Assembly: GCA_016933535.1 (NCBI GenBank)
Contig: JAFGAS010000081.1
Span: 1 to 64,000 of the forward strand
Direction: 5' to 3'
Length of the DNA stretch: 64,000 nucleotides
From: Candidatus Zymogenaceae bacterium
GTDB lineage: Bacteria > Desulfobacterota > Zymogenia > Zymogenales > Zymogenaceae
In this document: one piece after another, positions 49,411 through 58,702 of the stretch
Layout: each line of letters opens with the position of its first letter
How positions within the stretch are numbered: the first letter of the stretch is position 1
Made by a program: the position numbers and the translations under genes
Notes under the pieces: model-generated
Seen by the model: the letters and a program-made list of their open reading frames with translations, nothing else
What the model was told of the DNA's origin: nothing
Database searches by the model: none

Positions 49411-49788
49411 ATGGGCGGTTTCATGAGATCCGTCAGCGACCGGCGGGGCAAAAGCAGACTCGGGATGCTCCTTATCGTTGCTGTTGTGGCGGCCGTCATC
49501 TATGCCGTAATTCAGTTTGTCCCTCCTATCTCCGATTACCTCAAGATGAAGAACATTGCCTATGACGTTATGAACTCGATCGGCGATAAGGGAGACAATC
49601 AGATACTGGATCGGCTTTTCAATATGACTAAGAAGGCCGGCATCGAGATTACTCCCGAAAACGTCGTAATCGAGCGGGAAGAATCGAGGCCGGTCGTACT
49701 CGTGATCGACTATTCGAAAACGGTAGTCCTGATCAAGGATAAGCTTGAAAAGACCCTCAATTTTCATATTGAGGAGACGGCACGATAG
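49411..49788 (+). CDS. Small single-pass membrane protein (DUF4845-like)
   Basis: A 125-residue protein: a basic N terminus (RSVSDRRGKSR), one transmembrane helix (about residues 17-38, LGMLLIVAVVAAVIYAVIQF), and a periplasmic domain of about 85 residues ending in alternating charged strands (VVLVIDYSKTVVLIKDKLEK). The layout resembles DUF4845-type proteins of proteobacteria that sit near lepB or secretion genes. The ATG at 49411 has GAGGAG about 8 bases upstream. An intrinsic terminator separates it from pyrR, yet no other promoter is apparent for pyrR. Confidence 0.68.
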   Translation: MGGFMRSVSDRRGKSRLGMLLIVAVVAAVIYAVIQFVPPISDYLKMKNIAYDVMNSIGDKGDNQILDRLFNMTKKAGIEITPENVVIEREESRPVVLVIDYSKTVVLIKDKLEKTLNFHIEETAR

Positions 49789-49821
49789 AATCCCATCGTT
49801 TTCCTACCACGTTAAAACCGA

Positions 49822-49846
49822 GCCTCCCTCAGGGGAGGCTTTTTTT
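49822..49846 (+). terminator. Intrinsic terminator/attenuator directly before pyrR
   Basis: GCCTCCC, loop TCAG, GGGAGGC, then seven T ending at 49846. The pyrR start is at 49858. Eleven bases remain, only enough for the ribosome-binding site. Confidence 0.85.
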
Positions 49847-49857
49847 CAGGGGACGAC

Positions 49858-50409
49858 ATGGAAACAACCGAAAGTAGAAGGATGCTTCTTTCCCCTCAGG
49901 AGATAGATCGGATATTGAACCGGCTCGCGTCCGAGATCCTCGAAAAAACCCCCGACCTTTCCACCCTGGTCCTCGTAGGAATGCGGACCGGCGGGATTTA
50001 CCTTGCCCGTATACTCCAGGATAAGATCAAGGCGAGCGAGGGGATTGAACTCCCGATCGGGGTCCTGGACATCACGCTCTACCGCGACGACATCACCATA
50101 ACCAACCAGCACCATTTCGTCAGAAAGACGGAGATCCCGTTTGCACTGGGCGGCAAAGACGTCGTCCTGGTGGACGACGTCCTTTTTACGGGGAGGTCCA
50201 CCCGGGCGGCTCTGGACGCGATGATGGATCACGGCAGGCCCAAGACGGTCCGCCTGGCTGTCCTGATCGACCGCGGGCAGCGGGAGCTCCCGATCAGGCC
50301 CGACTTCGTGGGTAAGGACGTGGCCGTGCTCCCCGACGAGTCCGTCGAGGTCCTCTTCGACGAGAAAGGGAAGGTCAAGGGTGCGGTGGTCGAAAAACGT
50401 AAGTCATAA
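49858..50409 (+). CDS. pyrR: Bifunctional pyr operon regulator / uracil phosphoribosyltransferase PyrR
   Basis: A 183-residue PyrR. The PRPP-binding motif is [20 protein letters not shown] (residues about 101-120). [15 protein letters not shown] and [14 protein letters not shown] are the PyrR-specific segments that distinguish it from Upp. PyrR proteins bind pyr mRNA in a UMP-dependent manner and promote termination. A terminator ending 11 bases before this ATG fits such attenuation. It is the first gene of pyrR-pyrB-pyrC; the gap to pyrB is 19 bases. AGGGGA precedes the ATG. Confidence 0.95.
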   Translation: METTESRRMLLSPQEIDRILNRLASEILEKTPDLSTLVLVGMRTGGIYLARILQDKIKASEGIELPIGVLDITLYRDDITITNQHHFVRKTEIPFALGGKDVVLVDDVLFTGRSTRAALDAMMDHGRPKTVRLAVLIDRGQRELPIRPDFVGKDVAVLPDESVEVLFDEKGKVKGAVVEKRKS

Positions 50410-50428
50410 TACCTCGGGGGTATCCACA

Positions 50429-51403
50429 ATGTCAGAGACTCTCACGCATGCCGCCAAGGAGATATCCTGGGACAAAAAAGACCTCCTGGATATCAAGAGT
50501 CTATCCGCCGACGAGATCGAGCTGGTTCTGAACACCGCCGAATCGTTCAAGCAGATCTCCGAGCGGGATATCAAGAAGGTCCCGACGCTCAGGGGCAAGA
50601 CCGTCATCACGCTGTTCTATGAGGCCAGCACGCGCACCCGGGTCTCCTTTGAGATCGCGGGGAAACGCCTCTCAGCGGACACCGTTAATATCTCGACTTC
50701 CACCTCGAGCGTCCAGAAGGGAGAAACCCTCATCGACATGGCCAAGAACCTCGAGGCGATGGCGCCGGACGCCATTATTATGCGCCACAACGTCCCCGGC
50801 GCCCCCTATATTCTCGCTTCCCGCCTGGCGGCTTCGATTATCAACGCCGGCGACGGCGCCCACGAGCATCCCACCCAGGCCCTCCTGGACGCCTTTACTA
50901 TTCGGGAAAAAAAGGGGAGGTTTGAGAAACTCAGGGTCTCACTGATCGGCGATATCGCCCACAGCCGCGTGGCGCGCTCCAATATCTTCTGTCTTACGAA
51001 GCTCGGGGCCAACGTTACCGTCTCGGGCCCGGCCACGATGCTGCCGCGCTACGTCGAGCGGCTCGGGGTCCGGGTTGTTTCCACTATTCAAGAGGCGGTG
51101 GAGGGCTCCGACGTAATCATGATGCTGCGCATACAAAAGGAACGGATGGGCAAGGTCCTGTTTCCCTCAACTCGGGACTATTCTCGTTTCTTCGGGTTGA
51201 CCCCGGATGTCATGAGGGGGGCCCTCCCGGATGCTATCGTCATGCATCCCGGGCCGATGAACCGGGGAGTCGAGATAAGCTCGGAGGTGGCCGACGGACC
51301 CTACTCGGTCATTCTGGATCAGGTGACAAACGGCGTTGCCGTGCGCATGGCGATACTGTACCTGCTATTGGGCAGAGGAGGCGGCTATGAAGATGCTCAT
51401 TGA
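50429..51403 (+). CDS. pyrB: Aspartate carbamoyltransferase catalytic subunit
   Basis: A 324-residue catalytic subunit that condenses carbamoyl phosphate and aspartate in UMP synthesis. Carbamoyl-phosphate motif [19 protein letters not shown], loop [20 protein letters not shown], aspartate-binding [18 protein letters not shown], and [18 protein letters not shown] are all intact. No pyrI regulatory subunit is adjacent, so this is the PyrR-partnered, unregulated class of enzyme. The ATG at 50429 lies 19 bases after pyrR; the 3' end overlaps pyrC by 17 bases. Confidence 0.96.
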   Translation: MSETLTHAAKEISWDKKDLLDIKSLSADEIELVLNTAESFKQISERDIKKVPTLRGKTVITLFYEASTRTRVSFEIAGKRLSADTVNISTSTSSVQKGETLIDMAKNLEAMAPDAIIMRHNVPGAPYILASRLAASIINAGDGAHEHPTQALLDAFTIREKKGRFEKLRVSLIGDIAHSRVARSNIFCLTKLGANVTVSGPATMLPRYVERLGVRVVSTIQEAVEGSDVIMMLRIQKERMGKVLFPSTRDYSRFFGLTPDVMRGALPDAIVMHPGPMNRGVEISSEVADGPYSVILDQVTNGVAVRMAILYLLLGRGGGYEDAH

Positions 51404-52673
51404 GGGAGGGACGGTTATCGATCCCGCGGCGGGATTTGAGGGGCCGGCCGATCTTGTCATCGAAAACGGAAAGATCGCCGGAATCGTCAAACCCGGCGCC
51501 GGCCCAAAAGACAGTGAAATCATCACGGCAAAGGGATGCATCATCTGTCCGGGGCTTGTGGACATTCACACCCACCTCAGGGAGCCGGGCTACGAGTATA
51601 AGGAGACGATAGCCACCGGGAGCCGCGCCGCCGCGGCCGGCGGAGTCACCTCGATGGCCTGTATGGCAAACACGAATCCCGTCAACGACAACGGCTCGGT
51701 TACCGAGTTTATCCTCAAGCAGGCGCGGGCCTACGCGGTTGTCAGGGTCTATCCCATCGGCGCAGTTACGAAGGGACAACAGGGAGAAGCCCTGGCCGAG
51801 ATCGGCGATATGAGAGAGGCGGGCGCGGTGGCGCTGTCCGACGACGGAAGTGTCGTTGCGGATTCCGACCTGATGCGCCGGGGGCTGGAATATGCCAAGA
51901 CCTTCGGCCTTTGCGTGGTTACCCATTCGGAAGACATGAGCCTGGTGGGCGAGGGGGTGATGAACGAGGGATTCGTATCGACTGAGCTGGGACTGCCGGC
52001 CGCACCCCATGAGGCCGAGGAGATCATGATCTTTAGGGACGTGACGCTGGCGGCGTTGACCGGGGCCCGCGTGCATATCGCCCATGTAACCACGAGCGGC
52101 GGTGTTCAGATCATCAGGGAGGCCAAGAAGCGGGGGATTGCCGTAACCGCCGAGACGTGCCCCCACTACATTACGCTTACCGACGATGCAGTGAGAACCT
52201 TTGACACCAACACGAAGGTGAATCCGCCCCTCAGGACGCAGGACGATGTCGATGCCGTCATAGAGGGGTTGGCAGACGGCACCATCGACGCCGTTGCATC
52301 CGACCATGCCCCCCACGTGAACGACGATAAAGAGGTGGAGTTCATCTACGCCAAGAGCGGGATGATCGGCCTGGAGACCCTGCTGCCGCTGTCTTTAGCC
52401 CTGGTCGAGCAAAAGAAGCTCTCGATGAGCCGGCTAATCCGCGCGCTTACCGAGCTGCCTGCCGGTATCATCTCAATAGACGCGGGGACGCTGAAGACGG
52501 GGGCCGGGGCCGACGTGACGGTCTTCGATCCCACAGAAGAGTGGGTCTATGATGTTTCAAAATCATTGTCCAAGAGCAGAAACACCCCGTTTGCGGGCGC
52601 GGCGATGCGGGGCCGGGTTAAGCTCACCGTCGTCGGCGGAAAGGTGGTGTATCGGGATGGGACGATTGTTTAA
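51387..52673 (+). CDS. pyrC: Dihydroorotase
   Basis: A 428-residue class I dihydroorotase, zinc amidohydrolase, third step of UMP synthesis. The metal motif is [18 protein letters not shown] (HxHxR). The other His ligands lie in [14 protein letters not shown] and in [13 protein letters not shown], and the catalytic Asp in [18 protein letters not shown]. The start at 51387 overlaps pyrB by 17 bases (AGAGGAGG site within pyrB). Its own 3' end overlaps the transglutaminase-like lipoprotein gene by 17 bases. Confidence 0.95.
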   Translation: MKMLIEGGTVIDPAAGFEGPADLVIENGKIAGIVKPGAGPKDSEIITAKGCIICPGLVDIHTHLREPGYEYKETIATGSRAAAAGGVTSMACMANTNPVNDNGSVTEFILKQARAYAVVRVYPIGAVTKGQQGEALAEIGDMREAGAVALSDDGSVVADSDLMRRGLEYAKTFGLCVVTHSEDMSLVGEGVMNEGFVSTELGLPAAPHEAEEIMIFRDVTLAALTGARVHIAHVTTSGGVQIIREAKKRGIAVTAETCPHYITLTDDAVRTFDTNTKVNPPLRTQDDVDAVIEGLADGTIDAVASDHAPHVNDDKEVEFIYAKSGMIGLETLLPLSLALVEQKKLSMSRLIRALTELPAGIISIDAGTLKTGAGADVTVFDPTEEWVYDVSKSLSKSRNTPFAGAAMRGRVKLTVVGGKVVYRDGTIV

Positions 52674-54156
52674 AATATCGAGAATCACGGCGATACCGCT
52701 TCTGGTCCTGTTGCTGCTGTCGTGCGCGAGTGCCGTCGATTATGAGACGCGTTTCGAGGGATTTGAACCCCGCCAAACGCTTATGGATGACTGGTACGGC
52801 GTCTATTTCACGGACACAAAAGTGGGGTGGGAGCATATCGAGATCACTAAGGGGGATCTCGGGGGCAGCGACGTTATCCGCGTTTGGGACGAAAGCGTGT
52901 TGCACATGATCGAAGACGAAGCGACCCCGATGATACTCGGGGCCACGGCCGAGGTGTTCCTCACCCCGGATGAACACCTTCTCGGATTCACGTATGATCA
53001 GTCCCTGGCCTCCCACACGCTGTCGATCGTCGCCGAAGCGAAGGAAGGGGTCGTGTATATCGATATTACGTCGGGCGGCGGCACCCAGCGGATCAAATTC
53101 GACGAATCGGAGAATATCTACCCGTGGACGGCCCTCAACTACTTGTTCCTAAAGGAAGCTATCATCCCCGGAAAGACCTACGTCTACCGGGTCTTTATGG
53201 AACCCCTCCGCCTCCTTGAGGATCTTACGGTGACCGTCGAAAATGAGGAAGAGGTAGACGTGAAGGGGAAAAAGGAAAAACTCTATCTTGTCCGGGGAAA
53301 GATCAGGGATTATACAATCACTTCCTACGTTCGCACCGACGGAACCGTCATCAAGCAGGTCACGATGGATAACTTCGTGGTGTTGCGCGAGACCAAGGAA
53401 GAGGCAATGCGGATGGGTCCCGGCTCCGGCCTGTCGATGTATGCCGTTATCGACTATTCACTCATAACCCCCAACCGTCCGATTGCCGATCCGCCGGGCC
53501 TCTCGGGCCTGACGGTCAGGATCACGGGCATCCCCAAGGGGACCGTTCCGATGACTAGTGATATGCAGGCGGTTTCGGGCCCGGACGAGGCGGGGGGATA
53601 TACCTACACGATTACGAGGCCGGATCCGTCGGGGCTCTCCGTGCCCGGATACGGGGCCTTTCCGGCACAGGTGCAGGAGTACCTGGCGCCGACCCTCGAG
53701 GTCGAAAGCTCCAGCAAAGAGATAGTAGATACGGCCCGAAAGATCGTCGGAAAACCCACCGACCCCCTCACGGACGCTAAAAAAATATCCGCATGGGTAA
53801 ACAAGAACCTCAAAAAAAGGATGGTGGACAGCACGTCGGCCCTCGATACCCTTCGCTCCATGGAAGGAGAATGCCAGGCCCACGCGGGCCTTGCGGCGGC
53901 GCTCTTTCGGGCGGCGGGGATACCCGCCAAGGTCGTATCCGGAATCGTCTACTCGGCCGATATCGGCGGTTTCGCCTACCACTCATGGAACGAGGTCTAT
54001 CTCGGTTCCTGGGTCGGGGTGGATGCCTCATTCGGCCAGTTTCCCGCCGACGTGACCCACATAAAATTCTCGGAAGGCGGTCCCGAATCCATCATCGATA
54101 CGGTGCCGCTGGTGGGGGCCATCGGGCTGGAGGTAATCGACCAACAGCGCCAATGA
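52657..54156 (+). CDS. Transglutaminase-like lipoprotein
   Basis: A 499-residue exported protein with a lipoprotein signal (hydrophobic run, lipobox LLSC at about Cys21). The C-terminal third is a transglutaminase/cysteine-protease fold: Cys in MEGECQAHAGLAAALFRAAG, His in FAYHSWNEVY and Asp in WVGVDASFGQF, the Cys-His-Asp triad in order. The N-terminal 300 residues look beta-rich and unassigned. Extracytoplasmic members of this family act as peptidases or amidases on cell-envelope substrates. It begins inside pyrC (17-base overlap), so it is translationally coupled to the pyr operon, an odd place for an envelope protein. Start ATG 52657. Confidence 0.83.
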   Translation: MGRLFKISRITAIPLLVLLLLSCASAVDYETRFEGFEPRQTLMDDWYGVYFTDTKVGWEHIEITKGDLGGSDVIRVWDESVLHMIEDEATPMILGATAEVFLTPDEHLLGFTYDQSLASHTLSIVAEAKEGVVYIDITSGGGTQRIKFDESENIYPWTALNYLFLKEAIIPGKTYVYRVFMEPLRLLEDLTVTVENEEEVDVKGKKEKLYLVRGKIRDYTITSYVRTDGTVIKQVTMDNFVVLRETKEEAMRMGPGSGLSMYAVIDYSLITPNRPIADPPGLSGLTVRITGIPKGTVPMTSDMQAVSGPDEAGGYTYTITRPDPSGLSVPGYGAFPAQVQEYLAPTLEVESSSKEIVDTARKIVGKPTDPLTDAKKISAWVNKNLKKRMVDSTSALDTLRSMEGECQAHAGLAAALFRAAGIPAKVVSGIVYSADIGGFAYHSWNEVYLGSWVGVDASFGQFPADVTHIKFSEGGPESIIDTVPLVGAIGLEVIDQQRQ

Positions 54157-54185
54157 TCCTTCAAATATAAAGCGGACGATATGCC

Positions 54186-55592
54186 ATGGGAGAGGAAACA
54201 AAAAAGAAGGTTGCCAAGATACTCATCGTCGATGACGAAACGAGCATGCGCAACCTCTTTTCCATCATGCTCGGCAAGGAGGGTTATGATGTAGACGTCG
54301 CCGAAGACGGAGTGGCGGCAATGTCTTTAATCGATACAAAGATATACGACCTCGTGATCACCGATATCATGATGCCGAAAATGAAGGGCACCGAGCTCCT
54401 GAAAAAAGTAAAGGAGGTTCACCCGGAGACGGTGGTAATCATGATTACCGCTTACGCCTCTACGGAGAGCGCCGTCGAAGCGATGAAAGAGGGGGCATAC
54501 GATTATATCACGAAGCCCTTCAGCGTCGAGGAGATCAAGGTGATCATCGCCAAGGCCCTCGAAAGGGGCAAGCTCGAACGGGAAAATCTTTTTCTCAAGC
54601 GGGAGCTGGACAAAGGCTACAGCTTTGAGAGCATTATCGGTGTCTCACCGGTAATGCAAAGGGTCTTCGACCTGATAGAACGGGTTTCTCAGACCAAGAC
54701 CAATATTCTGATCTCCGGCGAATCCGGAACGGGAAAGGAATTGGTCGCCCGCGCGATACATAATAAGAGCCAGCGTAAAAAACTTCCCTTCGTCGTGATC
54801 AATTGCGGCGGCATTCCCGAAAACCTGTTGGAGAGCGACCTGTTTGGGCACGTGAAAGGGTCATTCACGGGGGCGATCTCCCACAAGGAAGGCCTCTTTG
54901 AAATTGCCGATACGGGCACCATTTTCCTGGACGAGGTGGGCGAGCTGACCGCTCCCATCCAGGTCAAGCTCCTGCGGGCGATACAGGAACGGACATTCAA
55001 GCGGGTCGGGGGAACCGAGGATATCTCGGTGGATGTCAGGATCATCGCCGCCACCAACAAGAATCTTGAGCATGAGGTTATCGACGGGAAATTCCGTGAG
55101 GACCTTTACTGGCGGCTCAAGGTCATCGAGATGAAACTCCCCCCCCTGCGCGAGCGAAAGGAAGATATCGCGCTATTGGCCGAACATTTCTTGAAAAAGT
55201 TCTCGGCCGAACAAGGTAAAGAGATAAAGAAGATATCGACCTATGCGCTGGAGGTGCTCAAGGACTACTCCTTTCCGGGAAACGTGAGAGAGCTGGAGAA
55301 CATCATCGAGCGTTCGGTGGCGCTGGAGCATTCCAATATCGTGTTGCCGGAGAGCCTGGCGCTCTCGGTGTATAAGTGGAATGGTGCGGCAGACCGGAAA
55401 GAAGGGGCCGCCGATGTCCTCACCAAAGGGTTTTCAATGGAACATTACATCGAGGGGCTGGAAAAGGAGCTGATTTCCGAAGCGCTTATGCGAAGCGGCG
55501 GCAGGAAGAAAGACGCCGCGGGGATTCTGGGAATCAGCTATTGGGTGCTGCTGCGTAAAATAGAAAAGTATGGATTGGGCAGGGGAAATTAA
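54186..55592 (+). CDS. pilR: Sigma-54-dependent response regulator, PilR-like
   Basis: A 468-residue NtrC-family activator: receiver domain (residues about 10-125; IVDDE acidic pair, phospho-Asp in DLVITDIMMPKM, Lys in YITKPF), AAA+ domain (Walker A GESGTGKELVARAIH, Walker B TIFLDEVGELT, R-finger region FREDLYWRL), and a C-terminal Fis-type HTH (KKDAAGILGISYWVLLRKIE). The sigma-54 contact loop reads GSFTGA instead of the usual GAFTGA. A pilin gene with a sigma-54 promoter lies 234 bases downstream, which is the reason for the PilR call. The sensor kinase PilS is not in the window. Confidence 0.87.
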   Translation: MGEETKKKVAKILIVDDETSMRNLFSIMLGKEGYDVDVAEDGVAAMSLIDTKIYDLVITDIMMPKMKGTELLKKVKEVHPETVVIMITAYASTESAVEAMKEGAYDYITKPFSVEEIKVIIAKALERGKLERENLFLKRELDKGYSFESIIGVSPVMQRVFDLIERVSQTKTNILISGESGTGKELVARAIHNKSQRKKLPFVVINCGGIPENLLESDLFGHVKGSFTGAISHKEGLFEIADTGTIFLDEVGELTAPIQVKLLRAIQERTFKRVGGTEDISVDVRIIAATNKNLEHEVIDGKFREDLYWRLKVIEMKLPPLRERKEDIALLAEHFLKKFSAEQGKEIKKISTYALEVLKDYSFPGNVRELENIIERSVALEHSNIVLPESLALSVYKWNGAADRKEGAADVLTKGFSMEHYIEGLEKELISEALMRSGGRKKDAAGILGISYWVLLRKIEKYGLGRGN

Positions 55593-55767
55593 AGGCCGGT
55601 TTTTATGGTAATCGGCAGTGTTAATTGTCTTTTCGCAACGGAGTTTTGTAATTGCGCAAATAGCCCCCGCGTATCGTCAGGGTGCAGCGGTGTGCTGTTG
55701 AGAGATATTTTTTATCCAATAAATCCAAGAGGTTATGCGAACGAATCGGGACACAAAAACGCATTGT

Positions 55768-55783
55768 TGGCATTGATATTGCT
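55768..55783 (+). promoter_or_regulatory. Sigma-54 promoter of pilA
   Basis: TGGCATTGATATTGCT: GG at 55769-55770 and GC at 55781-55782 with exactly 10 bases between, matching the -24/-12 consensus TGGCAC-N5-TTGCW. The start codon of pilA is at 55827. Upstream activator sites for PilR would lie in 55593-55767. Confidence 0.88.
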
Positions 55784-55826
55784 TATAGTAGTATTACGTA
55801 ACTTACAATAGAAAGGAGGTGTATGT

Positions 55827-56267
55827 ATGCTGAGCAAAATTCGTAACAGAAAGGGTTTTACCCTTATTGAGCTGATGATCGTCGTTGCCATTATCGCGAT
55901 CTTGGCCGCCATCGCCATTCCGAACTTCCTTAAGTTCCAGGCGAAGTCCAAGCAGTCCGAGGCACGGACGATGCTGACCGGTGTGTACGAGGCGGAGATG
56001 GGCTATTTCGCGACCGAGAACCGCTTCTCGGGCGACGCTCTGGAGATCGGTTTTGAGCCGGCCTCACCGCCCAAGTACTACCTTGATCCTTCGATGCCCG
56101 GTTGGATTACCGCCAATGCCGTCACAGGCTTCACCGCGACGACATCGGGTAACATCGACCGCGATGCCTTCAGGGACTACTGGGTAGAGACCGACAGAGC
56201 CAGGGAGCCGTATAACACGACAGACGGTACGATTGATGGCCCCAGTGCGGATGACGTATCTCTCTAA
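55827..56267 (+). CDS. pilA: Type IV major pilin PilA
   Basis: A 146-residue type IVa prepilin. The leader is short and basic (MLSKIRNRKG) and the prepilin peptidase site is RKG-FTLIELMIVVAIIAIL, with Glu5 of the mature pilin present. The N-terminal helix continues FLKFQAKSKQSEARTMLTGV. The globular part (residues 50-146) lacks the C-terminal Cys pair of many pathogen pilins. AAGGAGGT lies 7 bases before the ATG. Expression should be controlled by the PilR-like gene upstream through sigma-54. An intrinsic terminator follows at 56310. Confidence 0.94.
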   Translation: MLSKIRNRKGFTLIELMIVVAIIAILAAIAIPNFLKFQAKSKQSEARTMLTGVYEAEMGYFATENRFSGDALEIGFEPASPPKYYLDPSMPGWITANAVTGFTATTSGNIDRDAFRDYWVETDRAREPYNTTDGTIDGPSADDVSL

Positions 56268-56309
56268 TAGTAGCTGATAAGTCATCGTTTCTGAGAGTCA
56301 GAAAAGTTT

Positions 56310-56344
56310 AAGGCAGGATTTGAAAAAATTCTGCCTTTTTTTTA
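56310..56344 (+). terminator. Intrinsic terminator after pilA
   Basis: AAGGCAGGA and TTCTGCCTT around TTTGAAAAAA, then a T-run. It ends about 7 bases before the next start codon, so the following gene depends on read-through or an internal promoter. Confidence 0.85.
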
Positions 56345-56350
56345 TTTCTT

Positions 56351-58549
56351 ATGATATATATACCTCCCATGAAGATCGTGCCGATTATAAAGAGATTAGT
56401 CCCGGCATATCTGCCCGGCCTTATCTTTCTGGTCTCTTTTGTCGTCAACCTATCCACGTTGTGTCCGACCTTCTATTGGAGGGATTCGGCAGAGTTCGTC
56501 GATGCGGCGTTTGCCCTCGGGGTAGCCCACCCCGCAGGGTTCCCGACGTACCTCCCGCTGGCCAACCTGATGACCTACCTCCCGTTTGGGCCCATAGCCT
56601 TCAAGATCAACCTCCTGTCGGCCCTCATGGGCGCGGGGGCGGCTACGGCGCTTTTTTTCCTGACCCGGAAATTGATCGTTATCCTCGACGGAGAGATAAA
56701 CGGCCGCTCGCTCCTCTTTTCCTGCGCGACTGCGCTTACGTTCGCCTTTTCCTTTTCCCTCTGGGAGAGCTCGGTCTCGGCGGAAGTCTACGCCGGCATG
56801 GGGCTGGTTTCCGCCCTCCTGTTGCTGTGGTCAATCGTCTGGGCCGAGACGGCCGATCTGCGATTCCTGATGGCAGGGTCTTTTCTCCTGGGATTGGGGG
56901 CGGGGCTCCATGCCACCGCCGGGTTTTTTCTGCCCGCGCTCTTACTGTTTGTCGTCCTTAACTATAAGGGCCGGCTCAAACCCGCCGACCTGGTAATGGC
57001 CCTCTTCTTTTTTGTCATCGGATTTTCCGTCTATATATATCTCCCGCTCCGGTCGGCGGCCGGCCCCCGGATAGATTGGGGAAACCCCCGAACACTGGAA
57101 GGCTTTCTTGTCCAAATCCTGGACAAGAAGGACACCGCGTATCATTTTGCGGTTTCCCGGGGCGGATTTTTCCCCAAGATCGGGCAATTCTTCTACGTCC
57201 TTATTCGGGAGTTGACGCCGCTGTGGCCCGTTGCGGCCCTCTACGGGTTTTACCTCGTCTTCAAGAAAAATTGGAGGGTGTTTCTCCTGTTGGCGCTTTT
57301 CGGAGCGGTACATATAGCCTTTTTTATCTGGTACTGGGGCATTGGGACTATCTATATGCCCTTTTATGTGGCGGTCATGGCGGCAGGTGGGGCGGGGCTC
57401 TTCTTTCTTTCGCAACGGCTTTCCAAAATCGCCTTCCACAGGATAAACGCGGCACGGATCTTAACCGTTCTTACGGTCGCCTTTGTCTGCTTCAACCTCG
57501 TGTTCAACTACGGCAAGTTGGATAAGTCCAATTACTACGCGGCCGAAGATTTCACCACCTCCGATTTTGGTCGGTTCGATTACGGCGCAATGGTCGTGAC
57601 AAACCTCCTCTGGCCGAACTTCTACTGTCTCCAGGACGTGGAACGCCTCCGTGAGGATCTGGTTATCATCGCCGTCGGCGATATCGTTCAACCGGATTAC
57701 TTCAATCGATTCACCCGGGAGCGGTACCCCGAGCTGGAGGTGCCTCCGGGTAAGGTTTCGAGCCACACCGGTGCGGCCTTTCTCAGGAACCTGATTTTCC
57801 TCAACACCCACCACCGAACCGTCTATATTGGACCGGATGAGGATATCCTCATGAGGCTCTCCTATCGGGTTCTGCCGGAAGTCCTCTTCTTTAAGCTTGT
57901 CAGTGAGAAAGAGGCCGAAACGGCGCCGAAAGAATACTATGACGCGTATATTGAGAGGATCGACGCCTACACCAAACGGCAGATTGAGACGTTGGGCACC
58001 GACTTCCACACCGATGAAGTCTTCGCCGATTACTATCGGGTTATCTTCAACAGCCTTTCCTCGTTTTTTATTGATCGAAAGCTTTGGGATGTGGAATTGG
58101 AGGTGTTACACTATTCGTCGGTGTTTAATTCCCTGACCACCAAGCAGATGATCGACACGGGGATCGCCCTGATGAATCGGGGAGAGCTTGACGATGCCGA
58201 GGCCGTGTTCAAGGAGGCGCTTAAGGCGGGGCCGACGGAAAAAAGAGGTCATACCCAGCTGGGGCGGCTCTACCTCCTGATGAAACGGTACGATGATGCC
58301 GAAAAGGAGTTCAAGACGGTCCTTCGTCTGGGTGACGCGTTTTCCGCCTACTACGGAATGGGCATGGCCGCCTACGAACAGGGGAACCGGACCCAAGCCC
58401 AAAAACTGTTGAAAAAGGCAATGACTTCGGCCAACTCGAAGACCCCGGAATCGGAAAAGGACACAGTCCGGACGATCCTGCGGGAGCTTGCGGGAGTTAC
58501 GGATACCTCCTTGGCCCCTATGAACCCCTCCCCCGGCCTCACGCCCTGA
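56351..58549 (+). CDS. DUF2723 family GT-C-type membrane protein with C-terminal TPRs
   Basis: A 732-residue polytopic membrane protein. The first 400 residues contain about ten hydrophobic helices with the DUF2723 signature FYWRDSAEFVDAAFALGVAH and AGFPTYLPLANLMTYLPFGP, a GT-C (O-mannosyltransferase-like) loop with Asp-Glu residues. Residues about 420-590 form a soluble region. The last 130 residues hold tetratricopeptide repeats (LDDAEAVFKEALKAGPTEK, YDDAEKEFKTVLRLG, RTQAQKLLKKAM). The first ATG (56351) and the next (56369) both lack a good ribosome site. Next to pilA and two glycosyltransferases, it is a candidate for pilin or surface-glycan glycosylation; no substrate is proven. Confidence 0.82.
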   Translation: MIYIPPMKIVPIIKRLVPAYLPGLIFLVSFVVNLSTLCPTFYWRDSAEFVDAAFALGVAHPAGFPTYLPLANLMTYLPFGPIAFKINLLSALMGAGAATALFFLTRKLIVILDGEINGRSLLFSCATALTFAFSFSLWESSVSAEVYAGMGLVSALLLLWSIVWAETADLRFLMAGSFLLGLGAGLHATAGFFLPALLLFVVLNYKGRLKPADLVMALFFFVIGFSVYIYLPLRSAAGPRIDWGNPRTLEGFLVQILDKKDTAYHFAVSRGGFFPKIGQFFYVLIRELTPLWPVAALYGFYLVFKKNWRVFLLLALFGAVHIAFFIWYWGIGTIYMPFYVAVMAAGGAGLFFLSQRLSKIAFHRINAARILTVLTVAFVCFNLVFNYGKLDKSNYYAAEDFTTSDFGRFDYGAMVVTNLLWPNFYCLQDVERLREDLVIIAVGDIVQPDYFNRFTRERYPELEVPPGKVSSHTGAAFLRNLIFLNTHHRTVYIGPDEDILMRLSYRVLPEVLFFKLVSEKEAETAPKEYYDAYIERIDAYTKRQIETLGTDFHTDEVFADYYRVIFNSLSSFFIDRKLWDVELEVLHYSSVFNSLTTKQMIDTGIALMNRGELDDAEAVFKEALKAGPTEKRGHTQLGRLYLLMKRYDDAEKEFKTVLRLGDAFSAYYGMGMAAYEQGNRTQAQKLLKKAMTSANSKTPESEKDTVRTILRELAGVTDTSLAPMNPSPGLTP

Positions 58550-58702
58550 CCGACGTTGCCGTTTTGGCGGAGAAGATTGGGCATCATCGACAGAGGAGAC
58601 TTCCCCCGCGCTCGTGCCGTATCCGCTTTGGCTATCCGGGGCCCGTGAGGTAGCGCCGTTTTGGATGAGACATCGGGGGGAGAAATCGGAGAAAAACCGG
58701 CC

